Below are positions 37,848-46,571 of a stretch of 64,000 nucleotides of DNA, in pieces. The notes below the pieces were generated by a model. It had not been told where the DNA came from. It saw nothing but the letters and a program-made list of their open reading frames with translations, and did no database searches. Location: assembly GCA_964247725.1 (NCBI GenBank), contig CAXTVM010000001.1, positions 124,001-188,000 of the forward strand, given 5' to 3'. The stretch is from Lichenicola sp964247725. GTDB lineage: Bacteria > Pseudomonadota > Alphaproteobacteria > Acetobacterales > Acetobacteraceae. The number at the start of each line of letters is the position of its first letter. Position 1 is the stretch's first letter. Both the position numbers and the translations under genes were made by a program.

Positions 37848-38855
37848 ATGACCCAGACCATCGTCACCGACCTGCTCGTGATCGGCGCCGGCCCCGCCGG
37901 CTACACCGCCGCGATCTATGCCGCCCGCGCCAACATGAAGCCGGTGCTGGTCTCCGGCCTGCAGCCGGGCGGCCAGCTGATGATCACCACCGAAGTCGAG
38001 AACTATCCGGGCTTCGCCGAGGGCGTGCAGGGCCCGTGGCTGATGGAGCAGATGGCCGCACAGGCCGAGCACGTCGGCACCCGCGTGATCTCCGACCTGA
38101 TCATGGAGTGCGACCTGTCGCCCCGCCCGCCGGGCGAGCCGTTCCGCCTGGTCGGCGACGGCGGCGACGTCTACCTGGCGCGCACCGTGGTGATCGCGAC
38201 GGGAGCGCAGGCGCGCTGGCTGGGCCTGCCGTCGGAGAGCCGGCTGCACGGCTCGGGCGTATCGGCCTGCGCCACTTGCGACGGCTTCTTCTATCGCGGC
38301 CGGCGGGTGGCGGTGATCGGCGGCGGCAACACCGCGGTGGAGGAGGCGCTGTTCCTCACCCGCCACGCCGAGCACGTCACCCTGATCCACCGCCGCGACC
38401 GGCTGCGCGCCGAGAAGATCCTGCAGGCCCGGCTGTTCGAGCACCCGAAGGTCTCGGTGCTGTGGAACAAGGTGGTCGAGGACATCACCGACGCCGGCTC
38501 GCCGCCGGTGGTGGACGGCATCGTGCTGCGCGACACGCTCACCGGCGAGGCGAGCCGGCTCGGCGTCGACGGGGTGTTCGTGGCGATCGGCCACACCCCC
38601 AACACGCTGGTGTTCCAGGGCCAGGTGGCGCTCGACGGCGAGGGCTACGTGGTCACCGAGCCCGGCAGCACCCGCACCTCGGTGCCGGGCGTGTTCGCGG
38701 CCGGCGACGTGCAGGACAAGATCTTCCGCCAGGCGGTGACCGCGGCCGGCACCGGCTGCATGGCGGCGCTGGAGGCCGAACGATACCTGACCGAAAAGAT
38801 CCTGTTGGCCACCCACGGCACCGAGACGGTCCGCGAGCCGGTCGCCGCCGAGTAG
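37848..38855 (+). CDS. trxB: Thioredoxin-disulfide reductase
   Basis: The 335-residue flavoenzyme has the FAD motif VIGAGPAGYTAAIYAARA, the redox-active C141-A-T-C144 followed by DGFF, the NADPH motif VIGGGNTAVEEALFL, and the C-terminal FAD loop GVFAAGDVQDKIFRQAVTAA. It reduces thioredoxin with NADPH in the cytoplasm. It has cysteines, not selenocysteine. The ATG at 37848 follows GAAGCG weakly. A LysR gene follows on the same strand. Confidence 0.96.
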   Translation: MTQTIVTDLLVIGAGPAGYTAAIYAARANMKPVLVSGLQPGGQLMITTEVENYPGFAEGVQGPWLMEQMAAQAEHVGTRVISDLIMECDLSPRPPGEPFRLVGDGGDVYLARTVVIATGAQARWLGLPSESRLHGSGVSACATCDGFFYRGRRVAVIGGGNTAVEEALFLTRHAEHVTLIHRRDRLRAEKILQARLFEHPKVSVLWNKVVEDITDAGSPPVVDGIVLRDTLTGEASRLGVDGVFVAIGHTPNTLVFQGQVALDGEGYVVTEPGSTRTSVPGVFAAGDVQDKIFRQAVTAAGTGCMAALEAERYLTEKILLATHGTETVREPVAAE

Positions 38856-38925
38856 CCTCCCGGCGGCCCGACGGTCCAGATGGGCATCGATCCATGACCC
38901 ACGTTGAATGAAAGAGGCGACGCGC

Positions 38926-39810
38926 ATGGATTGGGACAAGCTCAGGATCTTCCATGCGGTCGCCGAGGCCGGCAGCTTCACCCATGCCGGCGACGTGCTC
39001 AGCCTCAGCCAGTCGGCGGTCAGCCGGCAGATCTCGGCGCTGGAGGAGGCGCTGCAGGTGCCGCTGTTCCACCGCCATGCGCGCGGCCTGATCCTGACCG
39101 AGCAGGGCGAGCAGATGAACCGCACCGTGCGCGAGGTGTTCGCCAAGCTCGCCATGACCGAGGCGCTGCTGACCGAGAGCAAGGAGAAGGCGGCGGGCCG
39201 GCTCAAGATCACCACCACCACCGGCTTCGGCACCGCCTGGCTCTCGCCACGGCTGCCGCGCTTCCTGGCAGCGCACCCGGACATCTCGATCACGCTGATC
39301 CTGGAGGACGGCGACCTCGATCTTGGCATGCGCGAGGCCGACGTCGCGATCCGCATGCACCCGCCGCGCCAGCCCGACCTGGTGCAGCGGCACCTGGCCG
39401 ACCTGCAGATGCCGATCTGCGCCTCGCCCGACTACCTCGCCCGGCATGGCACCCCCACCGGCATCGACGACCTGGACCGGCACCGCATCGTGCTGTTCGG
39501 CAGCTACCATCCGCCCACGCCCGACATCAACTGGCTGGCCGGCCTCGGCCGCGCGGGCGGCGCCAAGCGGCAGCCGGTGTTCGAGGTGAACAGCCTGGCC
39601 GCGATGGCCGACGCGATCGAGGCCGGGCTCGGCATCGGCTCGCTGCCGCACTACATGCTGGCCGACCGCCCCGGCCTGCAGCGGATCCTGACCGAGGTGA
39701 AGTCGCCGACGGTGGAGGCGTACTTCGTCTATCCGGAGGAGCTGCGCACGTCGAAGCGGGTCGCGGTGTTCCGCGACTTCCTGCTGTCCGAGATGCCCGC
39801 GCGCGGCTGA
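38926..39810 (+). CDS. LysR family transcriptional regulator
   Basis: The 294-residue regulator has an N-terminal winged HTH (LRIFHAVAEAGSFTHAGDVL, SLSQSAVSRQISALEEAL) and a periplasmic-binding-protein-like effector domain. The ATG at 38926 (MDWDKL) is chosen because AAAGAGG lies upstream; an ATG at 38908 would add six residues. It follows trxB by 70 bp on the same strand, an order seen in related bacteria, so it may act in redox response, but this is inference. Confidence 0.9.
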   Translation: MDWDKLRIFHAVAEAGSFTHAGDVLSLSQSAVSRQISALEEALQVPLFHRHARGLILTEQGEQMNRTVREVFAKLAMTEALLTESKEKAAGRLKITTTTGFGTAWLSPRLPRFLAAHPDISITLILEDGDLDLGMREADVAIRMHPPRQPDLVQRHLADLQMPICASPDYLARHGTPTGIDDLDRHRIVLFGSYHPPTPDINWLAGLGRAGGAKRQPVFEVNSLAAMADAIEAGLGIGSLPHYMLADRPGLQRILTEVKSPTVEAYFVYPEELRTSKRVAVFRDFLLSEMPARG

Positions 39811-39824
39811 CGCCGGACCGCGGC

Positions 39825-40889
39825 GTGGCTCCGTTCCGCACCTGCATCCTGCATATCGGCTTCGAGAAGACCGGCTCGACCTCGATCCAGGCGTTCCTCA
39901 CCCAGCAGGTCGAGCGGCTGCATCGCCTCGGCCACTTCGTGCCGCGCTCGCTCGCTCGCACCGACGGCTTCTGCAACCACCTCCGCCTGGCGGCCCACGC
40001 GCTGCGCGACGACAAGCTCGAGGACGACGTGCGCATCCATTACGGCGCCGTGTCGCCGCGCGCGCTGGGCGAACTGCGCGCGGCCACGCCGCGGCTGCTG
40101 GCCGACGAGATCCGCGCCCGCGGGCCCGCGCGGACGCTGCTGCTGAGCAACGAGCACCTGTCGAGCCGCCTCGACGAGACGGCCGAGCTGATCCGCCTGC
40201 GCGACCTGCTGGCTGGGTTCTGCGACGGGTTCCGGATCGTCGCCTACCTCCGCAACCAAGCCGAAATGCTGGAGAGCGTCTACGGCGAGGCGATCAAGGG
40301 CGGATACCACGACATCGCGCTGGTGCCCGACTTCTCAGGGAACGGTCCCGACCCTTGGGTGGCGCGGGAGTATTTCGAGTATGGCCGCGCGCTGGAGCGC
40401 TGGGTGGAGGTGTTCGGCCAGGACCGCGTCGAGGTCAGGCTGTTCGACCGCGGGACGCTGCGGTCGGGCGACGTCGTGCGCGACTTCCTGGGCCTCATCG
40501 ACGTCGACCCGTCGCGGTTCGCCGAGCCGCCGCGGATCAACGAGCGGCTGGACGGGCGCGCGCAGGCGTTCCTGCTGCAGGTCAACCGCGCGCTGCGGCC
40601 GCTGCCGCCCGAGGAGGCGACGCGGATCCGCGACGTGGTGGTGGACGTGCTGGCGGCGTTGCCGCGCGGCTCGGGACTGCAGCTCAGCGAGCCGGAAGCG
40701 CGGGACTTCATGGCGCTGTTCGAGGAGCAGAACGAATGGGTCCGCGCGCGCTGGTTCCCGTCCAGCGCCACGCTGTTCCCACCTGGCCGGCCCCGGGCGC
40801 CATCCTCCCGGCCCGACCCCGAGACCTCGACCGCCGACACCTTCGAGCTCGTCGCCGTGCTGCTGCGCAAGCTCGTGTCGGGCGGGTGA
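39825..40889 (+). CDS. Sulfotransferase-like P-loop protein
   Basis: The 354-residue protein starts with CILHIGFEKTGSTSIQAFL, the PAPS-binding loop of polysaccharide sulfotransferases, followed later by RIVAYLRNQAEMLESVYGEA, a likely 3'-phosphate-binding region. The remainder is helical and includes DRVEVRLFDRGTLRSGDVVR. The GTG at 39825, 15 bp after the LysR stop, gives the shortest full domain. It probably modifies a surface glycan, by analogy with related proteins. A family A repeat follows. Confidence 0.78.
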   Translation: MAPFRTCILHIGFEKTGSTSIQAFLTQQVERLHRLGHFVPRSLARTDGFCNHLRLAAHALRDDKLEDDVRIHYGAVSPRALGELRAATPRLLADEIRARGPARTLLLSNEHLSSRLDETAELIRLRDLLAGFCDGFRIVAYLRNQAEMLESVYGEAIKGGYHDIALVPDFSGNGPDPWVAREYFEYGRALERWVEVFGQDRVEVRLFDRGTLRSGDVVRDFLGLIDVDPSRFAEPPRINERLDGRAQAFLLQVNRALRPLPPEEATRIRDVVVDVLAALPRGSGLQLSEPEARDFMALFEEQNEWVRARWFPSSATLFPPGRPRAPSSRPDPETSTADTFELVAVLLRKLVSGG

Positions 40890-40900
40890 CCGCATGAGAG

Positions 40901-41042
40901 GGCCAGGGGCTTTGCCCCTGGACCCTACTGGGGCCCCAGGCCCCGATTCGTTGAGTTACTATTTCCACATACGAATTATCTTCTTACGAATCGGGGTTTG
41001 GAGCCCGCGGCCCCAACGGGTCCAGGGCAGCGCCCTGGCCTT
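40901..41042. repeat. GC-rich palindromic repeat, family A (full copy)
   Basis: GGCCAGGGGCTTTGCCCCTG, GGGGCC-CCA-GGCCCC, CGATTCGTTGAGTTACT, then ACGAATCGGGGTTTGGAGCC, GCGGCCCC and CCAGGG-CAGC-GCCCTGG. It is closest to the copy at 578 and lies between two genes on the same strand. The loop between arms, about 35 bp, is AT-rich compared with its surroundings. Confidence 0.85.
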
Positions 41043-41062
41043 CTCATTCCGCGCCGCCTCAA

Positions 41063-42318
41063 ATGCAAGGGTCGTTGCGACGTCGTTTCAAGCTGATACG
41101 AACCCGCCGCAACCGGCAGGATGGCTTGGCCTTGTTCACGAGACGTCGACCAATCTGGCTTGCCGCCACGCTCATCCCGACCATGGCTGCGGCGCAACCC
41201 ATCCGGGGCCTTACGTCGATCTTGGCGGCGGCGTCGATGTCCTACAGAACGAGAACGTCAAGCCGTCCGGCTTCGGCCCGTCGCCGCGCCACTACTCGCT
41301 CGATCCGGGCGGTGTGCCCGAGGCCGCGGTCGGTTACGGCTTCGGCAACGGGCTGCGCGTCGAAGCCAAGGCCGACTACGCCTACACCCGCGTGCACGGC
41401 GTCGAGCTGCCGGCGCCGTTCCCAGCCGAGCGTGCCGGCGGGCACCAGCAGCAATATGGCGGCCTCGCCAACGTCCTCTACGATCTCGACCTCCATCTGC
41501 CGGCAAGGCCCTATCTCGGCATCGGTGCCGGCTATCGGCAGCTCGAGCTCGATCAGATCAACTCGTCGTCCTACGGCGCCCCCACCGGGCGCGGCCCGAG
41601 CGAGGCGAGGGGCAACTTCGCCTATCAGGGCATCACCGGCATCGCCGTCGCGACCCCGGTGCGCGGCCTGTCGGTGACTCTCGACTACCGGCTGATCGGC
41701 ATGCTCTCCCCCGGCGCCTACTTCCGCGGCGACGCCACGGTGGAGGAGCTGGTGCTCAATGCCGCCACACCCGCCGTCCCGGCCGGACAATACATCAACG
41801 TCCGGTCCCAGCCGCCGGTGTTCCGCCAGGTCCAGCTGTCGGCACACGCGACCTTCAACAACATCTTCAACCACGAGATCCTGATCGGGCTGCGCTACGC
41901 CTTCGGCGCGGCGCCGCCGCTTCCGCCGGCCCGCCAGCCGGTGCCGCCCGCGGTCCCGGCGCCGGCAGCTGCCCGCACCTACCTGGTGTTCTTCGACTGG
42001 GACAGCGCCGCGCTCACCGCCCGCGCGCACGCCATCATCGCGGGGGCGGCCCAGGACGCCGCCCGCGTGCGGGTGACGACGCTTGAGGTCGACGGCCATG
42101 CCGACAGCTCGCACGCCCTGCCAGGCGAGCGCGGCCGGCGCTACAACCTGCGCCTTTCGCTGCGGCGCGCCGACGCGGTCCGGGCGGCCCTGATCGGCGA
42201 CGGCGTCGCGGCGGCCGCCATCACCGTCCACGGCTTCGGCGACGGACACCCGCTCGTCCCCACCGGCCCGAACACGCGCGAGCCGCAGAACCGCCGCGTC
42301 GAGATCGTGCTGCGCTGA
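41063..42318 (+). pseudogene. OmpA family outer-membrane protein, frameshifted after the signal peptide
   Basis: The N-terminal piece, ATG at 41063, ends in a signal peptide (RRRPIWLAATLIPTMAAAQP). The mature protein continues in another frame from about 41208: GPYVDLGGGVDVLQNENV, beta-barrel strands such as AAVGYGFGNGLRVEAKADYA, then a Pro/Ala linker and a C-terminal OmpA domain (TYLVFFDWDSAALT, VDGHADSSHA, LRRADAVRAALIGDGV, PQNRRVEIVLR). One base (probably a C in the GGGGCC tract) is missing where the frames should join. OmpA proteins link the outer membrane to peptidoglycan. The intact C-terminal frame suggests either a recent mutation or a base-calling error. Confidence 0.8.
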
Positions 42319-42344
42319 CGGAGCCCGGCGCCGACGCCTCCAGG

Positions 42345-42938
42345 TCAGAGCATCGCCGAACTGCCGCTATGCGCCGGACCCGACAGGCCCGACAGCCGCG
42401 CCAGGGCCGCGGGCACGTCCGGGAGGTGCTCGAACAGCGCCCGAGCCGAGGCGTCCGCGAAGCCGCCGGCGATCGCGCCGTCGATGGTGCCGATCAGGCT
42501 GCGCGCCCAGCCCAGCACGTCGACGACCAGGATCGGCTTGTCATGCAGGCGCAGCTGCCGCCAGGTGACGATCTCGAAGAACTCGTCGAACGTGCCGAGG
42601 CCGCCGGGCAGCACCAGGAAGGCACCGGCGTCGGCGAACATGCGCTGCTTGCGCTCGTGCATCGAGTCCGTGACGGTGAGGTCGGTGACGCCGGCGTGCA
42701 CCGCCTCGCGGCTTTGCAGAAAGTGCGGGATCACGCCGGTCACGGCGCCGCCGGCCGCCAGCGCCGCATCGGCCACCACCCCCATCAACCCGACCTTGCC
42801 GCCGCCATAGATCAGCCGGATGCCGGCCTCGGCGAGGCCGCGGCCCAGCATCTCGGCCGCCGTGCGATAGGCCGGCTCGGCGCCGAAGCGCGACCCGCAG
42901 AACACGGCGACGGACGTGGGGGCGTTGGGCATCGGCAT
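42345..42938 (-). CDS. LOG family protein (cytokinin-type phosphoribohydrolase, TIGR00730)
   Basis: The 197-residue Rossmann-fold protein has SVAVFCGSRFG at the start, YGGGKVGLMGVVADAAL, the ERKQRMFADAG segment, and the signature PGGLGTFDEFFE. Family members cleave nucleoside 5'-monophosphates to base and ribose 5-phosphate; in bacteria they may salvage or dispose of modified nucleotides. ATG start; monocistronic. It is convergent with the OmpA-like gene. Confidence 0.92.
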   Translation of the reverse strand: MPMPNAPTSVAVFCGSRFGAEPAYRTAAEMLGRGLAEAGIRLIYGGGKVGLMGVVADAALAAGGAVTGVIPHFLQSREAVHAGVTDLTVTDSMHERKQRMFADAGAFLVLPGGLGTFDEFFEIVTWRQLRLHDKPILVVDVLGWARSLIGTIDGAIAGGFADASARALFEHLPDVPAALARLSGLSGPAHSGSSAML

Positions 42939-43065
42939 CGCGGCTCCGTGTCTGGATCGGCGGCCGAGCGTATCTGACCCCCGGCATCGGCGCCAACGGC
43001 GTTGGCCGGTCGCGGCCGCAGGCCCTATCGTCGTACCCGCCGCCGGGCAGCCAGGGGAACGGCCG

Positions 43066-43650
43066 ATGCAGGATGACGCGAGCCCGCGGCCGGACGCGGG
43101 CGGCTACAGCACGCTGTCGAGCCGGACCGCCTACGAGAACCGCTGGCTGCGGGTGCGGGAAGACATCATCCGCCGGCCGGACGGCGCGCCGGGGCTGTAC
43201 GGGGTCATCGTGCGCGACGACTTCGTGGTGGTGGCGGCCCTCGGCGACGGCGCCGGGCCCGATCGGACCCTAACGCTGGTGCAGCAATACCGCTATCCGG
43301 TCGGCCAGCGCCTGTGGGAGCTGCCGATGGGCATGTGGGAGGAGCGGCCGGACGCGGCGCCGGAGGAGATCGCCGCCGGCGAGCTGGCCGAGGAGACCGG
43401 GCTGGTCGCCGCCCGCATGACCCGGGTCGCCACCCTGTTCCAGGCGGCGGGCTACTCCAACCAGAAGGGCCACGTGTTCGTGGCGACGGGCCTGGCACCC
43501 ACCGCGACCGATCGCGAGGCGACCGAGCAGGACATGGTGGCGCACGCCTTCCCGCTGGCCGAGGTGGAGGCGATGATCGGCGACGGGCGCATCGCCTGCA
43601 TGGTGACGGTGGCGGCGATCGGGCTGCTGCGGATCAAGGGGATCCTGTGA
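43066..43650 (+). CDS. NUDIX hydrolase, ADP-ribose pyrophosphatase-like
   Basis: The 194-residue protein has a NUDIX fold with VQQYRYPVGQRLWELPMGMW before the box and GELAEETGL in it. The box Arg of the consensus REUxEE is replaced by Gly (AAGELAEETG), but the metal-binding Glu residues are retained. The preceding sequence fits ADP-ribose/GDP-mannose pyrophosphatases. The ATG at 43066 has AGGGG upstream at good spacing. The stop overlaps the next gene's GTG. Confidence 0.88.
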   Translation: MQDDASPRPDAGGYSTLSSRTAYENRWLRVREDIIRRPDGAPGLYGVIVRDDFVVVAALGDGAGPDRTLTLVQQYRYPVGQRLWELPMGMWEERPDAAPEEIAAGELAEETGLVAARMTRVATLFQAAGYSNQKGHVFVATGLAPTATDREATEQDMVAHAFPLAEVEAMIGDGRIACMVTVAAIGLLRIKGIL

Positions 43651-44585
43651 CGATGGAGCGCATTCCGACCCTCGACCTGCGCCGGTTCGATACCGACCGG
43701 CCGGCCTTCGTGGCCGAGCTCGGCGCCGCCTACCGGCGCACCGGGTTCTGCTGCCTCGCCCATCACGGCGTCGACGCAGCGCTGGTCGCCGCCGCCTATG
43801 CCGACTTCGCCACCTTCTTCGCGCTGCCGACCAAGGCCAAGGCGCGCTACGGCGGGCAGGCGCCGGGCGGCGGCGGGCGCGGCTATGTCGGCTACCGGGT
43901 CGAGACCGCCAGGACCAGCACGGTCCCGGACCTCAAGGAGTTCTTCCATATCGGACGCGACGACGTACCGGCTGGCGATCCGGTACTGCGCCCGAACCTG
44001 TGGCCGGAGGAAGTACCGGGGTTTCGCGACCACGGCAGCGCCCTGTTCCGGGCGATGGAGGCGGCGGGGTCGCGGGTGCTGGCGGCGATCGCGCTGGATC
44101 TCGGCCTGGACGAGGGGTTCTTCCGCGGCGTCGTCGACCATGGCGACAGCATCCTGCGGGCGCTGCACTACCCGCCGATCGAGCCCGAGCACCTGCCGGC
44201 GGTGCGGGCCGAGGCGCACGAGGACATCAGCCTGATCACCCTGCTGGTGGGGGCGACCGCGTCGGGGCTCGAGGTGCTGACGCGGGACGGCGCCTGGCTG
44301 CCGGTCGAGGCCGAATTGGGGACGCTGGTGGTCAATGTCGGCGACATGCTGCAGCGCCTGACCAACGACGCCTACCCGTCGACGACGCACCGCGTGGTCA
44401 ACCCGGTCGGCGAGGCGGCCCGCGGCAGCCGCTACTCGATGCCGTTCTTCCTGGCGCCGAACATGGAGTATCAGATCGAGACCCTGCCCGGCTGCATCGG
44501 CGCCGACGGCGACCGCTACCCCGAACCGATCACCGCGCACGAGTACCTGTTGCAGCGCCTGCGCGAGATCCGGCTGGCGGCGTAG
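43647..44585 (+). CDS. 2-oxoglutarate/Fe(II) oxygenase, isopenicillin N synthase-like
   Basis: The 312-residue protein belongs to the isopenicillin N synthase/DOXA group. The N-terminal DIOX_N part (YRRTGFCCLAHHGV) is followed by a double-stranded beta-helix. The iron ligands are in HEDISLITLL and STTHRVVNP, and RGSRYSMPFFLAPN holds the 2-oxoglutarate-binding Arg-x-Ser. The substrate is unknown. The GTG at 43647 overlaps the NUDIX stop by four bases (GTGA); an ATG two codons later is possible. Confidence 0.9.
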   Translation: MTMERIPTLDLRRFDTDRPAFVAELGAAYRRTGFCCLAHHGVDAALVAAAYADFATFFALPTKAKARYGGQAPGGGGRGYVGYRVETARTSTVPDLKEFFHIGRDDVPAGDPVLRPNLWPEEVPGFRDHGSALFRAMEAAGSRVLAAIALDLGLDEGFFRGVVDHGDSILRALHYPPIEPEHLPAVRAEAHEDISLITLLVGATASGLEVLTRDGAWLPVEAELGTLVVNVGDMLQRLTNDAYPSTTHRVVNPVGEAARGSRYSMPFFLAPNMEYQIETLPGCIGADGDRYPEPITAHEYLLQRLREIRLAA

Positions 44586-44638
44586 GGTCGAGGATGTCAC
44601 GACAATCGTGTCGTATCCTGGCGGCTACGGAGGCTGCG

Positions 44639-44881
44639 ATGGGCGTGCCGATCTCGATCCGGCTGGATGACGACGTGCGGGACGAGCTGGAAGCGCAGGC
44701 ACGCCGGGGCGGCGTCGGGCTGTCGACCCTGTCGCGCGAGGTGGGGACGCGTGCGGCCCGAGACCTGCGGCGCGCCCGCACCCGGGCTGCGAGCGGGCGT
44801 ATCGGAGCGCATGGCGCCAGCTCCGCGGACGGCCGCACCTTCTACGAGCACGGGGGCACGCCGCAGACCGATGTCGGCTGA
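44639..44881 (+). CDS. Type II antitoxin, ribbon-helix-helix-like
   Basis: The 80-residue protein begins VPISIRLDDDVRDELEAQAR, a ribbon-helix-helix DNA-binding start, followed by a long basic helix (ARDLRRARTRAASGRI) and a C-terminal toxin-binding tail ending FYEHGGTPQTDVG. The stop overlaps the toxin ATG by eight bases or so, as in other antitoxin-toxin operons. The ATG at 44639 is preferred to one at 44594. The antitoxin frame is intact although the toxin is broken. Confidence 0.82.
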   Translation: MGVPISIRLDDDVRDELEAQARRGGVGLSTLSREVGTRAARDLRRARTRAASGRIGAHGASSADGRTFYEHGGTPQTDVG

Positions 44882-45243
44882 GGACGTCCCAGCCCGGTTC
44901 CGAGCTAGGACCATCGTGCTGGCAGACTGGCGCGGGGACGCGTTGCCCAACGAGCCGAACAGGCTTCGTCCGGCCGTGGTCGTGGAAGACGATGGCCTGT
45001 TCGCGCCAGGCTATCCCAACCTGATCCTGGTGCCGCTGACGGACGAAGGCGCTGGTGATTCCCGACCTGGCGATACGGCTTCCGCCGACGGCGGAAAACG
45101 GCTGCTCCAAGCCATGCCGGGCGGTGTCGCATCTGGTCGCGACCACGTCGAGGGCACGGCTCGGCTCGACGCCGTCGCGGATCACGGCGGACCAGCTCGA
45201 CGCCATTCGCCGCCAAGTCGCGATGGCGATCGGGCTGGGCTGA
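44871..45243 (+). pseudogene. PemK/MazF-family toxin, frameshifted
   Basis: The first 60 codons read ARFRARTIVLADWRGDALP, then RPAVVVEDDGLFAPGYPN and LILVPLTDEGA, as in PemK-like mRNA interferases. Near 45048 the homologous sequence moves to another frame, ALVIPDLAIRLPP, TAENGCSKPCRAVSH and ITADQLDAIRRQVAMAIGLG, and ends at 45243. A full toxin of about 124 residues would result from a one-base correction. As sequenced, the original frame runs on past this into antisense of selC, giving an aberrant protein. An inactivated toxin with an intact antitoxin is a stable end state. Confidence 0.8.
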
Positions 45244-45254
45244 GGTGGCGGAGG

Positions 45255-45344
45255 CGGAGGCGGATGGGAATCGAACCCACCGCCCGTTCTTGACGGGCCG
45301 CTGGTTTTGAAGACCAGGAGGGCCACCAGACCCCAATCGCCTCC
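45255..45344 (-). tRNA. selC: tRNA-Sec (UCA anticodon)
   Basis: On the minus strand the 90-base RNA has acceptor GGAGGCG pairing with CGCCTCC, an anticodon stem-loop CTGGT-CTTCAAA-ACCAG with anticodon TCA, a long variable arm built on GCCCGT-CAAGA-ACGGGC, and T-arm TGGGTTCGATTCCCA. The long extra arm and UCA anticodon identify selenocysteine tRNA. CCA is not encoded. It decodes UGA for selenocysteine when charged with Ser and converted by SelA with selenophosphate from SelD. selB, selA and selD lie 2-6 kb away. Confidence 0.95.
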
Positions 45345-45404
45345 GTTGCAGGACAATGGCGACGATCGCGGGCCCGGCCAAGGGCGGCGCCCGTCAGCGG
45401 CAGG

Positions 45405-45625
45405 GCTATCGCATGTGAGGAAAAGGAAAAGGAGAAGGCCAGGGCGCTGCCCTGGACCCGTTGGGGCTGTCACGCGGAGCGTGCTGCGCACGACGGTCCC
45501 AAACCTCAATTCGTAGTAAGGTCATCCGCATATGGAAGTAGAACCTTAACGGATCGGGGCCTGGGGCCCGCGGCCCCAGTGGGGTCCAGGGGCAAAGCCC
45601 CTGGCCTCCCTCCTCATGCGATAGC
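45405..45625. repeat. Family A palindromic repeat inside a larger inverted repeat
   Basis: A full family A copy (45435-45607; GGCCAGGGCGCTGCCCTGGA on the left, GGGGCAAAGCCCCTGG on the right) is bounded by GCTATCGCATGTGAGG at 45405-45420 and CCTCATGCGATAGC at 45612-45625. The two outer sequences are inverted repeats with a two-base insertion. A GGGCTATCGCATTTGAGGAG block also lies inside the copy at 60189. The unit may be a mobile element of about 220 bp. Confidence 0.75.
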
Positions 45626-45632
45626 GGTGCCG

Positions 45633-46571
45633 TCAGCGGCCGCTCACCCTGCGCAGCAGGCGGCGCGGCAGGCCCGGCAGGAGCCGGGGATAGTCGCGCA
45701 GGGGCGTCGCGGCGAGGCGTCGCCAAACCAGGCGGGCCAGCCCGCCGCGACGCATCCAGCTCCGCTCGCGCAGGCTGCGCGGGGTCTGCCTCCCCTCCAG
45801 CCAGGGTCGCGGATGGATCACCGCGGCGACGCGCTTGGGCGTGCTGAACACCATGACGAAGGCATAGCGCGGCGCCTCGGACCGGTTCGGGCCGGCGCCG
45901 TGCAGGGTGCGGCCGCCATGGATGGTGCAGCCGCCGGCCGGGATCGGGCAGGCGACGGCATCGTGCGGCGAGAAGCCGGCCACGCATTCCAGCCCGTGCA
46001 CGCGCCCGTCATCGCCAGGAGAGCGGTGCGGCAGCACGTCGCGATCCACCGCACCCGGCACGAAGCTCAGGCAGCCGTTCACCGCATCCACCGGTTGCAG
46101 CGGGATCCAAACGCTGATCGAGCGGGTCTCGAAGGCCGGGTCGGCGAAGGCGTCGTCCTGGTGCCAGGGGGTGGGCACGCCGTCCCGCGCCGGCTTCATC
46201 AGCACGTGGTCGAACGACAGCCGCGCCTCCTCGCCCAGCAGCGCGCAGGCGATCTGCGCGGCGCGCTCGGCGGCGGGCCCGCGCAGCAGCTCGGGCGCGA
46301 ACACGCTCGGGCGCAGGATCTGCGGCATCGCCGGCCGCTCGGGATCGTCATCGGCGCTGAGGAAGTCGAAGCGAGCACCCTCCTCGTAGCCGGCCCGGCT
46401 CTCGAACAGCCGCTCCAGCACGGCCCGGGTGCATCCGACCTCGCCGGCCGGCATCAGGCTCGGCAGCGACAGGAAGCCGGTGCGACGAAAGCTCCGCATC
46501 TCGGCGTCCGACAGCACGCGCGGTGTCGGAGAAGCCGCGGTGGGTGCCAATGTTGACTGGAGAAGCGGCAT
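45633..46571 (-). CDS. Phytanoyl-CoA dioxygenase family protein
   Basis: The 312-residue 2-oxoglutarate/Fe(II) oxygenase has MRSFRRTGFLSLPSLMPAGE at the N-terminus, the iron-binding HxD in TPWHQDDAF, and the distal His and Arg in TLHGAGPNRSEAPRYAFVMV. The C-terminal 50 residues are Arg/Leu-rich. The substrate is unknown; family members hydroxylate lipids or secondary metabolites. ATG start at 46571, next to an unusually AT-rich upstream region likely to hold its promoter. A family A repeat lies at its 3' end. Confidence 0.86.
   Translation of the reverse strand: MPLLQSTLAPTAASPTPRVLSDAEMRSFRRTGFLSLPSLMPAGEVGCTRAVLERLFESRAGYEEGARFDFLSADDDPERPAMPQILRPSVFAPELLRGPAAERAAQIACALLGEEARLSFDHVLMKPARDGVPTPWHQDDAFADPAFETRSISVWIPLQPVDAVNGCLSFVPGAVDRDVLPHRSPGDDGRVHGLECVAGFSPHDAVACPIPAGGCTIHGGRTLHGAGPNRSEAPRYAFVMVFSTPKRVAAVIHPRPWLEGRQTPRSLRERSWMRRGGLARLVWRRLAATPLRDYPRLLPGLPRRLLRRVSGR

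Noticed and set aside
44594..44638. Upstream ATG at 44594 as the antitoxin start
   Set aside because: The extra 15 residues are not like the family, and the ATG at 44639 gives the typical ribbon-helix-helix start.
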